Positions 11,365-22,466 of a stretch of 64,000 bases of DNA are shown here, piece after piece. A program made the translations under genes and the position numbers. The notes beneath the pieces were generated by a model. That model worked only from the letters and a program-made list of their open reading frames with translations. It was not told where the DNA came from and made no database searches. The stretch comes from Aspidapion aeneum (lineage: Eukaryota; Arthropoda; Insecta; Coleoptera; Brentidae). Location: contig OY755039.1 in assembly GCA_963576565.1 (NCBI GenBank), forward strand, positions 141,987,369-142,051,368, in the 5' to 3' direction. Numbering within the stretch: position 1 is the stretch's first letter; each line of letters begins with the position of its first letter.

Positions 11365-13260
11365 GGGTAAACTGCCCAATTTTCGTCCAGTTAGTGGAAA
11401 GTTCAACTTTAGAGCCCGAAATCTCGAACATTTTACATCATTTGGTCTTATGAGCGGCTAATTTCCATTCTTTGATGATTTCAGAATTCAAAAATAATTA
11501 ACTTAGATTTCTTTGCTTTAATCTAACAGTTCCAGACAATTAAAATGAAAAAATGTCGTTTTGCCCAGTTTCCGTCCACGGCCTTCCCTCCTTCCGTCCA
11601 AAAATTTCTAGTTTTTCGACCGGACGAAAACTAGGTTTTGGTGGTTCGAACAACTGGTTTGTTGGCGGTCGAAAACTGGTATTATTCGACCATTTTTGGA
11701 CGAAAAATAGGAATTAATCGACCACACGCCAAATAAACTGGTCGAATAATGGGGTTTTTTTGGACAAAATTCAGAAGGAAAAACTTGATTTGGGCAGATT
11801 TAGGAGAAATATTCCCGCGAAGTTCGTTAAGCATATTAGTGTACCTTAAAAATATAGTGGAACAACTGGAAGAGTATTCGGTTTCTTGCGTTTAATTTTC
11901 TTAGGCAACTTCAACTTAAATCTTGATGGTAAATTAGTTTAGTCACCATAAGTTACAGTCGTTATTATTCTTGGGTCGAGGAAATTTAGTCGAAATATTT
12001 GTGTACTTTTTTTTGGTATACTTAGAAATCCAATTTTTTTATTTCGTTATGGTTACAAAAAGAATATGAAATATAGTTAAAGTTTTCATTGCGGACAGTG
12101 ATGTCATAGAAAGTAACGCCAGATTTAAAATAATATTTTTTTAAATGTTTTGACGCCATTATCATCATTGAAAAATTCAGTCATATTTTTTAAATACAGA
12201 AAAACAAAGCATTTAATTTTCTACTTTTATCAAAAAAATTAAACAAAATAAAGCGTTAAGTATCGAAAATGTTTCAATACATAAAAAAGTACAAAATCGT
12301 CTAGACAAAACAAAAAAAAAAGGATTTGTATCTCAAAAATGGTAAAAATGACCAAAATGCATTTTTCACTATTTAAATTCTTATAAAATTTAAACTCTGC
12401 GATGTGGACCATTTTTTATTGTCCCTAGAAGTACCTACCCGAAAAATTTTAAGAGTTTCCAAGTGGGAATGCCCTATACCATCGAAGAAATAACTCTATA
12501 TGTTCTCTGCCTATACTTATAGGTAGGTACCTACTTCCATTTTTTAATTACCTATTTTAACATGAAACAGTCCGGGATTAACTTCTTAATTGCTAGTGGT
12601 CGAAAAAAACCTGTTTTTCGTCCGTCAAAATCAACAAAAAATTGATGTGGTCGAAAGATTCCAGTTTTGGTAAACGAAGAGAAAAATGCGAACGAGAACT
12701 GGACATGATATTATAGAAAAAAAATCTGTTTGCAATGTGTCTTAAAATTTCACTAATTTTAATTATAAAAGATTAGGATAGATTATAAGCACATGGACCA
12801 GTAACCCAGTTTTCGTCCACCTGGACGAATAATTATTTTGGACGTTTTTTTCATCCAGTTCGGCGACCACCCATTTTTTGATAGAAAAACTAAGAAATTG
12901 TAACTAAAAGTGATATTTTTCGATGGGAAAATTATTATTCTAACTAAAAAACATAAAAGTTCAACACATTTTGTAAAATTCTAATACTTACTCGCTATTT
13001 CCCGCAGGCACCTATACTAGCAAAAACATAACGAAAACTTCACTTTGGTCAACGCACGTTCACCCTTCTAAAGACAAGACTGTACTGGCTAAACTTTTGG
13101 CGCTATTTAAAAAACGACTTTACCGTTTGGTGGGGGAAGGATCATTTTTTAAGAAAGTGTCAATAGATGGAGCCATATGGTGCTTGTTATCTTATTTTTA
13201 GGCAGAAAGTGGCAAAGTGGACGACAATTGGGGGTGGACGACTAATTGGGTGTTTTACCC
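11365..13260. mobile_element. Mariner-type non-autonomous element with TA target duplication
   Basis: The termini GGGTAAACTGCCCAATT and AATTGGGTGTTTTACCC are inverted repeats flanked on both sides by TA. Further inside are many subterminal copies of GTCCA/TGGAC and CGACC motifs, for example TTTTCGTCCA. The 1.9-kb interior has no open frame. The right end lies 48 bp before the acceptor of the next gene A exon. Confidence 0.8.
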
Positions 13261-13310
13261 TACTAGATATTATTAGATATAGCTAAAATATCAGCTTTTT
13301 AATTTTTTAG

Positions 13311-13448
13311 CAACATTTAATTACAATAAAATCGGTTTTAAGGAGAAACCAACAGATTACTATTTAAGGTCGTACTACTGGGCCTTACAAAACCTTCCAG
13401 TGAAATACTTCTGCAAGATAGAGAACTGCTTTGGACCTGTAAACATCG
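13311..13448 (+). CDS. DUF229 gene A, PTDYYLR exon
   Basis: This 138-nt exon runs from acceptor AATTTTTTAG to donor GTAAGC, phase 1 in and phase 1 out. It encodes TFNYNKIGFKEKPTDYYLR followed by a stretch with ENCFGPVNI. TFNY..GF...PTDYYLR is the most distinctive DUF229 motif; the two Cys residues (KYFCK and ENCFG) match conserved lumenal cysteines of the family. It is too short to stand out as an open frame and was found by looking for the motif expected between its neighbours. Joined in phase, it links YTTAYSEDLPQF of the previous exon to GLKMIQFIKDYL of the next, so no residue appears to be missing. Confidence 0.9.
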
Positions 13449-13517
13449 GTAAGCTTCTGAAGAAGATCATCCAAAGTAATCTTGAATGAACATAATACGC
13501 CAGTCAATACATAACAA

Positions 13518-15888
13518 GGGTAGGGGACAATTCGCCGCGGCCGATTCGTTGCGGCCGATTTGCCGCGGGACAATTCGCCGCGGGGACAATTCGCCGCGAG
13601 ATTTTTTGTTTTATGATGTTACCATTGGCAATAATTGCTTAAATAGTTTTATTTAGCTTAACTTCATATAATATATTTGTTTATTTGTTTGATCATAAGT
13701 TTTAGAAACTTTTCCAACTAGGTATTTGGGGTTAGTATACAATTCAACAATTTTTTCTATTAGAAAAATAAATAAAATGGCGGATCCAAAATGGCGAATT
13801 TTCCCATTTGTGAACCGATTTGCATCAAACTCGGAACTTTGAGATCTTTCAGGTCGCTGATTATTATTTTTAACTTAATTTTAAAAAATCAAAATGGCGG
13901 TTCCACAATGGCGCACTTTCTTATTTATAAACCGATTTGCCTCAAACTTGAAGCATATACAATTTTTGATATAAATTTTAAAACCTGAAAACGGCGGATT
14001 CCTCGGGGCCTAGCCCCCCCCCCCAAGCCTAAGATTTTTTTAGATATTTTTCACATTTTTCATGAATAAAAAGATTAAAGAGTATAAAATTCGCCATCAT
14101 GAGGCTTCGCCCCCCCCCAGAGAAATTAGCCCCCCCCCCCCCAATTTTGAGGCAAATCGGTTTATAAACAAGAAAGTGCGCCATTGTGGAACTGCCATTT
14201 GATTTTTTTAAATTTTAGTTAAAAATAATAATCAGCGACCTGAAAGATCTCAAAGTTCCGAGTTTGATGCAAATCGGTTCATAAATGGGAAAATTTGGAT
14301 CCACCATTTTCACTTTTTTAAATTTAAGTCAAAAATTGTATTAAGTTACCTTAACCCAACTAACATTTATAGTAGCGGCTACATGTTCTAAAGGCTTTGC
14401 TACTTTCTTATAGTAGAAATGTGGTGATCCCAACCAAAATTTGTTACTTTTTAGTTCTAACAACTATTTAGTATCAGGAAATAGTAGATGTTTCGTAAAA
14501 ACGACCCTCTAAACTACTTCATAGGATTGTTTCTTGATAGTCGATTCTGATAGTCTTCTCTACCACAATAGGACGTTGCTAAAGTTTTACTTTCTTTTTA
14601 GTCGTTATTTCGTAGTCGCCCTGACTTTTATATCCTACTTAATTACCACTAGAAAGTTAAGCTTCATTGGAGTCCCAAACAAGTGTATCCGACAACTACA
14701 TTATAACTTTAATTTTTACCACAAAAGTTTGTGTCATCATAGTAACATCTGATGTAACAATGTAGACAAAATAACTTTTTGGATCAACTTTAAAGCCGCA
14801 ACTACTTTCAAGTAACCTTTTCAACTATCAGGAAATATAGTTTGGGACGCCATGTTTTTATGTAAGAAAGAAAATTTAATATTTTTGTTGTCGTTTTATG
14901 AGCTCATATTAAAGAGCCATACTATTTTATAAACAAATTAGTTGAAGCTTACCAAAAATGCTCTTCTTAAGCATCATTTGTTGGAGTTAACTGTCGATTA
15001 TGAAAACATAACCTCCAAAATCACAACACAAAAATTCCATCAGCTACCAGAAAACGGCTCAATTTTACGGGCGCACCGGTTTTTCGCAATATATATAATG
15101 CATGTTATACAAAAAACTTTGCGTCGCACTCGAATTTTGATCCTCTGCTCGTAAATTCTCACACTTTTGGATAACATAGTTCATATTATAACCATAACCA
15201 AACAAAAAAACTAAGCGAGTCTGTTTACTGTTGTGTCCACCATATTGTGTTACAATTCTACCAAAAAGAAACGATTATATTATTTGCAACTACATCGCAA
15301 CTTTGATGCCATTACGGAAAAAAACAGCCTCTTCGACGTAGTAGATACCTGGCTACGACGTAGTAGTGTAGTTGTTACTACAGTGACTTTAAACACTTGG
15401 CCTAGTAGTTACAACCAGAAATTGGTTCCCCACTTAGGGAATTATAACGTCGCTGTATGGTATACTGAGACGTAGCGGGAGTACGTTGCGGTTACTTTTA
15501 AGAAATTCTTTCTAGTTGGCGTTTCGTCGTTACAACTTTAAATGTTTGTTGGGAAGCGCCGCGATGTTTCAAGTTTGAGGCAAATCGGTTCATAAATAGG
15601 AAAATCCGCCATTTTATTTATTTTTCTAATAAAAAAAATGTTGAATTGTATTATACTAACCACCAAATAACTAGTTGGAAAAGTTTGAAAAAGTTATGAT
15701 CAAACAAATAAACAAATATATTATATGAAGCTACAAGCTAAATAAAACTGTTTAAACAATTGCCAATGGTAACATCATACAACAAAAAATCTCGCGGCGA
15801 ATTGTCCCCGCGGCGAATCGGCCGGCGGCTAATTGTCCCGCGGCGAATCGGCTGCGGCGAATCGGCCGCGGTGAATTGTCCCATCCCC
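13518..15888. mobile_element. Mutator-like foldback element, 9-bp target duplication
   Basis: The terminal inverted repeats are about 270 bp each (13518-13790 and 15600-15888). Their outer parts hold GC-rich repeats of the type AATTCGCCGCGG and GGCCGATTCG, in sharp contrast to the AT-rich surroundings. The direct repeat ACATAACAA (13509-13517 and 15889-15897) flanks the element. Long inverted ends with a 9-bp duplication suit a Mutator-like or foldback transposon; no transposase frame is present. Confidence 0.85.
13778..14315. repeat. Internal palindrome of AAATCGGTT-containing units
   Basis: About 13778-13960 and 14135-14315 are inverted copies of a unit with AATGGCGGATCC and TTTGCATCAAACTCGGAA. 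The arms are separated by C/G homopolymers. Related units occur again near 15570 and in gene A intron 5 at 24340-24870. Confidence 0.75.
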
Positions 15889-15897
15889 ACATAACAA

Positions 15898-16441
15898 AGA
15901 CATAAAAAAGGCAAACAGGCTTCGTTCCATCAACGCGTGCGACTGTCATAAAACGGTACGAAAACTCCGTTTTGCGTTCCAGGTCGACGTTGTACTATTA
16001 TCGGACAGTCAGTTTTCCGTTCCATCAAGCCACTTAAACTGGCTTTGGACTCCTCGGAAATACAAGGATTGAAGACAGGCGCATTAGGAATGTTTGTGTT
16101 TATCATATTTTGCACTAGAAAAATTGTATGTAAAACACACACATTTCTAGTTTACATCACCTGAGATAAAAATATACCATAAAATTACATTAAATTTACA
16201 TTTGTCTGAGAAAATAACCCAAAAATAAAAAAAAATGTCAAAATAAATTTAGTTTTACAACCAATTTTAACACATGAAAGCATGCCGGGAAGCCACGTAA
16301 ATATACAAATACTTTTTAAATTTCCAAAAAATTTGCAGCATCATTTTAATTACTACGGGACTGCGGAATGTTGTAGGTATACCACATGGAAAAAAGCTAT
16401 ACTGACCATCGGGTAGCCTGCTTAGAAAAAAAACTAGTTTA
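15898..16441. other. Intronic stretch, no supported feature
   Basis: AT-rich DNA with no recognised gene or repeat boundary. A 70-codon minus-strand frame (15930-16142) has no recognisable content. Confidence 0.5.
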
Positions 16442-16449
16442 GCAGGTGA

Positions 16450-16577
16450 CAGTGGCGTATATAGAAAAATGCTATTTTATGTTTGTATTCATGAAATATG
16501 TGAAAAATATCCAAAAAAACCTTAGCTTCGGGGGGGGGGGGCCCGGGCCTCCAGGCCCCCCCATATATACGCCACTG
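16450..16577. mobile_element. 128-bp MITE, 8-bp target duplication GCAGGTGA
   Basis: The termini CAGTGGCGTATATA and TATATACGCCACTG are inverted repeats. GCAGGTGA occurs at 16442-16449 and again at 16578-16585. The interior has a G run and a C run facing each other. The features suit a hAT-type MITE. Confidence 0.9.
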
Positions 16578-17477
16578 GCAGGTGATAGATGTGTTGATTT
16601 TAGTTTCTTTTGAATACTCTTTACTAACCGTTACTCCACTACTACTATCGTTACTTTGATTACTGTAACTGTATTCAATTCAATCAAACAATTAGTGCAA
16701 AATTCTTGGACTGTAGTTAATTCGAAGATCATTTACTTGTAGGTATATTTTTGTTGTTGATATTATGGAAAATTAAAAAAATAAAGGTCAGAGTTACGTA
16801 GAAACTGTCCTGCGTACAACTTTGTGAAAAATATCCAAAAAAAACCTTAGCTTCGGGGGGGGGGGGCCGGGCCCCCAGCCCCCCCCCCATATATACGCCA
16901 CTGGCAGGTGTTAGATGTGTTGATTTTCGTTTCTTTTGAATACTCTTTACTAACCGTTACTCCACTACTACTATCGTTACTTTGATTACTGTAACTGTAT
17001 TCAATTCAATCAAACAATTAGTGCAAAATTCTTGGACTGTAGTTAATTCGAAGATCATTTACTTGTAGGTATATTTTTGTTGTTGATATTATGGAAAATT
17101 AAAAAAATAAAGGTAAGAGTTACGTAGAAACTGTCCTGCGTACAACTTTGTGAAAAATATCCAAAAAAACCTTAGCTTCGGGGGGGGGCCGGGCCCCCAG
17201 CCCCCCCCCCCCCCATATATACGCCACTGGCAGGTGTTAGATGTGTTGATTTTCGTTTCTTTTGAATACTCTTTACTAACCGTTACTCCACTACTACTAT
17301 CGTTACTTTGATTACTGTAACTGTATTCAATTCAATCAAACAATTAGTGCAAAATTCTTGGACTGTAGTTAATTCGAAGATCATTTACTTGTAGGTATAT
17401 TTTTGTTGTTGATATTATGGAAAATTAAAAAAATAAAGGTAAGAGTTACGTAGAAACTGTCCTGCGTACAACTTTGT
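16501..17477. repeat. Tandem triplication, about 326-bp unit including a MITE part
   Basis: Three near-identical units begin TGAAAAATATCC at 16501, 16825 and 17151. Each contains the right part of the MITE plus about 250 bp of its right-hand flank. Unit junctions fall inside the MITE. The copies differ mainly in G/C-run length, and by GTGATAG in the first copy against GTGTTAG in the others. Confidence 0.9.
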
Positions 17478-17500
17478 TTTAAAAATTTAATGCCTTAGGT

Positions 17501-18283
17501 CAGTGGCGGCTCGTGACAGTAAAGTTTGTTGGTTCTGCCGATAGGGTATAAAAAATGCTATTTTTTTACAGTCTCCAGATCACGTGTCTATTATAAAAAG
17601 TAAAAAATTTCTCTTGTAACAATCCTTTTATACGATTTTTCCCGGCTTGAACCACACTTTTCTATTAAAATATCGGGCAATGGCCGTCCTTCTTCTTTCA
17701 GTTTTTCTTCATAAGTAAAGAGAGAGAATTTTTTTACATTAATTAAATTATCCACCACATTCATTGTGACACAATTATACAAAAACAAACAACAAACATC
17801 ATCATGCGTTTGGCGTCTTCTAAATAAATAAATGCGCCTGCAAACACGCAACGCTGAGCCCGCCCGCCCGGTATTGTACTGGAACTGCAAGTTTTGCAGC
17901 TCTATTTTTGCCTAGATTTCGCTATCTTAACTCAGGGGCAAGTGCGGTGCGGGGCGAAGGAAAACGTTCCTAGCCGAGCACAGATCTCGTTAGCCGCCCA
18001 GCTACGTTGTGTTGCAATTTAGCAGCGCAGCAATGCCAATAACTTCATTTGACCGACTGTAAAATGCGGCCTTCGGCGACGGCGCGCGGCGTCATACTCA
18101 ACACACGTACGTGATTTGAAGGCCTACTATACCAACACCGGACCGAAAATATACTGCTATTCCAATAATTTTAGAAATAAAATAATTATATTAGAAAAAT
18201 AGCAGCGGCTGAAAAATAGTCAAATAATGTGAAAATTTTGGGGGTTCTGCAGCTCTGCAGCCCTTATGCACTAACCGCCCCTG
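17501..18283 (-). mobile_element. Non-autonomous hAT element with transposase N-terminal remnant
   Basis: The ends CAGTGGCGG and CCGCCCCTG are inverted with one mismatch, flanked by the 8-bp direct repeat CCTTAGGT (17493-17500 and 18284-18291). A minus-strand frame (17591-17890) includes YEEKLKEEGRPLPDILIEK, which resembles the region upstream of the TTF-type zinc finger in insect hAT transposases of the ZMYM-like group. The rest of the transposase is missing. The related start CAGTGGCGGCTCGTGAC occurs at 28349. Confidence 0.85.
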
Positions 18284-18291
18284 CCTTAGGT

Positions 18292-19558
18292 ACATACAAA
18301 GAAATACATAAAATCTAAAAATAAATAAAAATAGATACAAAATAAAATAATCGAAGGAATCAAGGTAATCAAAGTAACAAAAGTAATCATTTAATTTTCG
18401 GCGGTATTCCTTACTCCGTTATTTGTCGAGTAACAACTTCTCCAGTAACGAATAGTTACTTTTTCAACACATCTAGCAGGGGATTGAATAGGAATAGAAA
18501 CATAAGAGTTTAGCCTGATCGCAGCAAATCCCGGTGACCTGTGAATTAAAAGTTTAAAAAAGAGGGATAACACCGGATGTGAAATTTTACACCAGATTTG
18601 GCGGAAGAACAAACGACTTCGCTTTAAGGCATCGACATTAAGGTCATTAACTATATATACCTACCAAAGTACAAGCTACAAAATGTGATTTTCCTAACTT
18701 CTTAGAAGTATCACGATCTCTATTTCTCAAAATGAATAAAATTACAAAAACATGTGAATATTAAGGCTTTCTATAATATGTCGGTAATTTCACAAATATT
18801 TTGTAAAAATTAAATTACAAAATACAAGTAAATAAATATATAAATTTTACATAAAACTTGTGATATTAGAAAAAATAAATATTTTTAAGTTTCGCTCAAA
18901 AATATGTGCTAATGCAAGTTCATTTAAATTTTTTGTATATTCAGTTTATTAAGCAGTCTGTAGTGGTTTATAGTTTGTGAATATAAATTAAATTAATGTA
19001 ATTTTATCTGGATTTTAAGGAACTAAAATTAAAAATGTATTATGATAATCCCATGTAAATGTGTAATCCTTTCTGTGTGCAACTTTAATTTCGTGCTCTT
19101 GAATTCACACGTTGCCTTCGATCTACCTATACTTGTGATACGCGAGACGACGAAACCTACTCTTTCTTTTAGTCACGTGACTTTGAATTTAACTCTCTCG
19201 CATATGATCACATGCCTGAAGTAAATCGATCACGACACGAACAGCATTCGTTTTTTGGACAGTTATTTGATCTAACCAAAACCGTTTTAAAACAGTCCTC
19301 GTACTGCATTGCGTGCGATTTTTGCGGCAACCGCTGCGGTACCGCGCGACAGGAAAACCCGTCTGTATACCGGCGCTTAAACTCCGCTGACAAACGCGAC
19401 GCTGCCGTCATAAAAAGCGGCATAAACGCAAACGTTAATCTGACCTATAAGACGTGTGTCGTAGGACACGTGATGTACCTATTCTCTCTTTCAGTCGATA
19501 TTTACTCGCCTGTTGCTGTTCTAGTTTCTCTCGTAATTTGGTAGATGACGCTTCTTGC
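18292..19558. other. Gene A intron, no supported gene
   Basis: Simple AT-rich sequence to about 19020, then a less AT-rich stretch with restriction-site-like palindromes. Part of 19450-19560 (GTTTCTCTCGT...GGTAGATG.CGCTT) resembles 33835-33880. A 110-codon frame at 19212-19544 is not recognisable. Confidence 0.5.
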
Positions 19559-19568
19559 TAGAAACGTA

Positions 19569-19629
19569 TAGGGTCACTGCATCCTGGAAGCCTGGCGTCA
19601 AGACTGAAGTTTTCGTGATGCAGTGACCT
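19569..19629. mobile_element. 61-bp mini-MITE with 10-bp target duplication
   Basis: The ends AGGGTCACTGCATC and GATGCAGTGACCT are inverted repeats. TAGAAACGTA flanks both sides (19559-19568 and 19630-19639). The duplication length suggests a Mutator-like origin. Confidence 0.75.
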
Positions 19630-19764
19630 TAGAAACGTAAGATAAGAGACAAATCCGTATGCTTAACCACAAAGTATATACCTTATATAGGCTATATACT
19701 TTGAGGTATATATAAGTAGGTATACGTGATTACACCGTTTAAAATTACAAAAATTTTCTTTCAG

Positions 19765-20062
19765 GTCTAAAAATGATTCAATTTATCAAAGACTACTTAG
19801 CAACAGTTAGAAACAGCTCGAATCATTTCGGAGTTTTTTGGATGAACTCATTCAGTCACAGTGACCTGAATTGTCCCGGAATAATGGACGAAGCGATTAC
19901 TGAACTTTTTCAATATCTCGAGAACGAGGGAGTTTTCCAGGACACTTTTATCGTGTTTTTTTCCGATCACGGGTTTAGATTTGGCAAAATTTCCGAAACT
20001 GGCACTGGCTGGCTCGAGAATAGACTCCCGTTTAATTTTATTTGGGTGCCTGAAATGTTTAA
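19765..20062 (+). CDS. DUF229 gene A, metal-site exon (SFSH and SDHG motifs)
   Basis: The exon runs from acceptor TTTTCTTTCAG to donor GTAAGT, phase 1 in and phase 2 out, 298 nt. It encodes GLKMIQFIKDYL, then FGVFWMNSFSHSDLN, then TFIVFFSDHGFRFG and LPFNFIWVPEMFK. The SDHG motif supplies an Asp-His metal pair typical of the alkaline-phosphatase/sulfatase fold, and the His of NSFSHSDLN is another family-conserved metal-ligand candidate; both are intact. This is the strongest single exon for the family assignment. Apart from sequence divergence there is no sign of decay. Confidence 0.95.
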
Positions 20063-20094
20063 GTAAGTTATCTATTTATCCATCTATTTAACCT

Positions 20095-20285
20095 TCTTTG
20101 GACATAGGCCTCCCCCAATATTTTCCATTCTTCTCTGTCTGTCGTCGTGTTTATCCATCTAGTTCCCGCATGTTTCTTCAAATCGTCCGCCCATCTCATT
20201 TAAAGTCTTCCTCTACTTCTTTTATTTTCTCAAAGTCTCCAGTTTACAATACATTTGTTCCATCGTCCATCTGTCTGATATTATG
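20095..20285 (-). pseudogene. Non-LTR retrotransposon RT C-terminus fragment
   Basis: On the minus strand about 20095-20205 encodes RWADDLKKHAGTRW and, further on, DREEWKILGEAYVQR. This is the standard C-terminal tail of insect non-LTR ORF2 proteins (RWxDDIxxxAGxxW...DRxxWxxLxEAYVQ). It is short and frameshifted upstream, a dead fragment in an intron. Confidence 0.8.
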
Positions 20286-20676
20286 ACCAGGGCATTTCCA
20301 TTTTAATTTTGCTACTTCCATTTTAATTTTGCTACTTCTCCTCTCCCCTACTTTTGTTTTACTTCTTCCCACTAAGCACAAAATCGTAAAAAACGTTAAA
20401 CAAATTTGTGTTAAAATTAAGTCAACTTTTGACATTAAAGAAACATGTAGAAATCCCTAAAGAAAATTTCATGTAAAAGCATTACCAAAAATATATTTCT
20501 TAATAACGTTAAGAAACCAGCATTAAAAAAACCATAATTTCACTACTATTAAAAATAATACCATCAATATATGGTTATTTTTATAATGTTTTTCCTAGAT
20601 CTCACTTCTAACGTTGAATTTAAGATATATGAAGCTAATAAATGTTTTGTTTTTTAAACATTAAAAAAATATATAA

Positions 20677-20707
20677 TATAGAGGGCGCGATGGCAGCGCC
20701 CTCTATA
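20677..20707. repeat. Perfect 12-bp-arm hairpin TATAGAGGGCGC
   Basis: Arms TATAGAGGGCGC and GCGCCCTCTATA surround the 7-nt loop GATGGCA. It may be the outer end of a small TA-type element. The surrounding 20300-21260 is intronic with no gene. Confidence 0.8.
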
Positions 20708-21262
20708 GTATAGCAGTCCGACTAGCTGAACATCGCCATTAGTTGCGTTTCGCTGCGAGTTGATAAGAGTCGGTATCAAAGACGCTTTTTGTAATTTTGG
20801 TTAAAATATTTGCAGTTTGCAGAAACAAATATGGCAAATTTAAAGCACAATTATTAATATTGATACTGAATACATATTTGGATCGGAATATTACTCCAGT
20901 TGTATGGGAAAGATGGTATAGTTAAAGAACAACAAATGTGTGTGCAGTGATCTAAATGAAGCACCACAAAATTAGGTAAGAAAAAGTAAACAAAACAAAA
21001 AAAAATGATTTTGTATGAAATATAGCATACCTATAGGCAATCAGACAGGGAATGCAATAATTCACCGCGGACGATTAAGCCGCGCATTCATTTGAGGCAG
21101 AATTATATAATAATAAATCGTCTTTATTGATAAATAAATGTTACATAGGCGAGGTTTAGCAAACTGCTACTTCGCAAGCCTCGCAGCGGGACCAAACGAA
21201 TGCTTTGTTTGCATTCATGCTAAAGCATGAATTGTTTGGCCTCGTAGCGAGGCACTTACTAC

Positions 21263-21776
21263 AAAATTATTGTTTACATAGAATTTTAAATTTTCTTTTC
21301 AGAAGCTACGAGCCGAATTGCCTTTACTGAGTGTCGAGTTGATGAATACCTCAACGGACTGTTGCTGCCGTGCGTTTCCAAAATAGAAGAATTTTATTTA
21401 CATTATTTATGTTACTTATCTTTAGAGATATTTAAAAAATATATTTTTTTTCATTGTTAAAAAAATATTATTTTTCAATGTTAGAAAAACATTTCTTTTC
21501 CACTGTTAAAAATCAATATTTTTTTAACGTTCGAAAAACACTTTAAAAAAACGTTATAAAATAAAAACGTAAAAAAATAAAATTATTGTTCACATAGAAT
21601 TTTAAATTGTCTTTTCAGAAGCTACGAGTCGAATTGCCTTTACTGAGTGTCGAGTTGATGAATACCTCAACGGACTGTTGCTGCCGTGCGTTTCCAAAAT
21701 AGAAGAATTTTATTTACATTATTTATGTTACTTATCTTTAGAGATATTTGAAAAAAATATTTTTTTTCATTGTTAA
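21263..21776. repeat. Two direct copies of an approximately 200-bp segment
   Basis: 21263-21460 and 21578-21776 are about 97% identical (shared ATGAATACCTCAACGGACTG). They are separated by about 115 bp of AT-rich sequence. Each copy begins with TTTTCAG followed by about 30 open codons, but no family is recognised. Confidence 0.85.
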
Positions 21777-21777
21777 A

Positions 21778-21892
21778 TTTTTCAATGTCTTCGACATCAT
21801 CTATCCACCTGTTTCCTGGTTTCCCTTTTAATTCCCTTCATGTAGGTCTCCAGTTCATTATTTTTATTGGTGTTCTTGTCTCATACATTTTC
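21778..21892 (-). pseudogene. Second non-LTR RT C-terminus fragment
   Basis: The minus strand encodes KGKPGNRWIDDVEDIE, matching the GRPxxRWxDDVEDL motif at the end of insect non-LTR ORF2. Nothing else of the element is recognisable. Confidence 0.65.
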
Positions 21893-21896
21893 TGTA

Positions 21897-22246
21897 CAGG
21901 GTGTCCCAAATTCAATGTTTTTGGTGGGTTTTGGCTATTTCTAGAGGAAATAGAAAAAACTGACCCCCCCCCCCCCCCTTGCGATGATGAAAACCGCATC
22001 TTGATATAACAGCCGTTTTTATGCTGCGGGGTGTTTTTGAGAAGCCCATTTTGGGAGGGGGTCTATAACTTTTAAAATTTATAAAAATTTTGTTTTCGGG
22101 TCAAAAGCTTTCTTATAGATCTTTTCTTGAAGAATTTACAGATTTAAACTATTTTGATCTATTTCTTGTAGTTTTTAAGATATTGTCTCTTTTTGACCTT
22201 CCCCACCATCCCTTAAAATTTGGTGTATCATTTAAATTACACCCTG
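21897..22246. mobile_element. 350-bp MITE, TACAGGGTGTCCCAAA family
   Basis: It begins CAGGGTGTCCCAAATT and ends AATTACACCCTG, flanked by TA on both sides. It shares its end and the phrase GGGGGTCTATAACTT with the 1.28-kb foldback at 57129-58407. It ends 23 bp before the next exon of gene A. Confidence 0.8.
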
Positions 22247-22269
22247 TATAATGTATTTATTTTTCGTAG

Positions 22270-22466
22270 GAACAGATATATGCAAATGTACTTTAACCTT
22301 CGTGAAAATCAACAAAAACTGACAACTCCATACGACCTGTATATGACGTTACAAGACATCCTGAAAATATACGACAAATCTTACAATGTAACAACTGCCA
22401 GTGGCTGTCAAAAGTGTCATTCGCTGTTTAAAGTTGTCAGTGATAGAAGGACTTGTGAAGACGCAG
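22270..22466 (+). CDS. DUF229 gene A, LTTPYDLY exon
   Basis: The exon runs from acceptor ATTTTTCGTAG to donor GTAAAC, phase 2 in and phase 1 out, 197 nt. It encodes NRYMQMYFNLRENQQKL, then TTPYDLYMTLQDILKIY, then SGCQKCHSLF and RRTCEDAG. The N.N.L.TP(F/Y)DLY.TL.DIL block is characteristic of the DUF229 C-terminal half; the Cys residues probably form lumenal disulphides. The exon is uninterrupted and in phase with both neighbours. Confidence 0.93.

Larger units (their letters stand above)
6849..13310 (+). other. Gene A intron filled with transposons
   Basis: This 6.5-kb intron holds a CACATAGCACA-ended element, a minus-strand BEL/Pao fragment between inverted repeats and a 1.9-kb TA-flanked element, each listed separately. 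A lone TACAGGGTG end occurs at about 6872, 24 bp past the donor, with no partner end found. Confidence 0.8.

Noticed and set aside
14534..15475. Several 60-80-codon frames within the Mutator-like element
   Set aside because: AT-biased, with no family motif and non-ATG starts in part; too weak for a transposase.
19212..19544. 110-codon frame
   Set aside because: No recognisable domain; overlaps an equally long minus-strand frame and repeat-like sequence shared with 33.8 kb.
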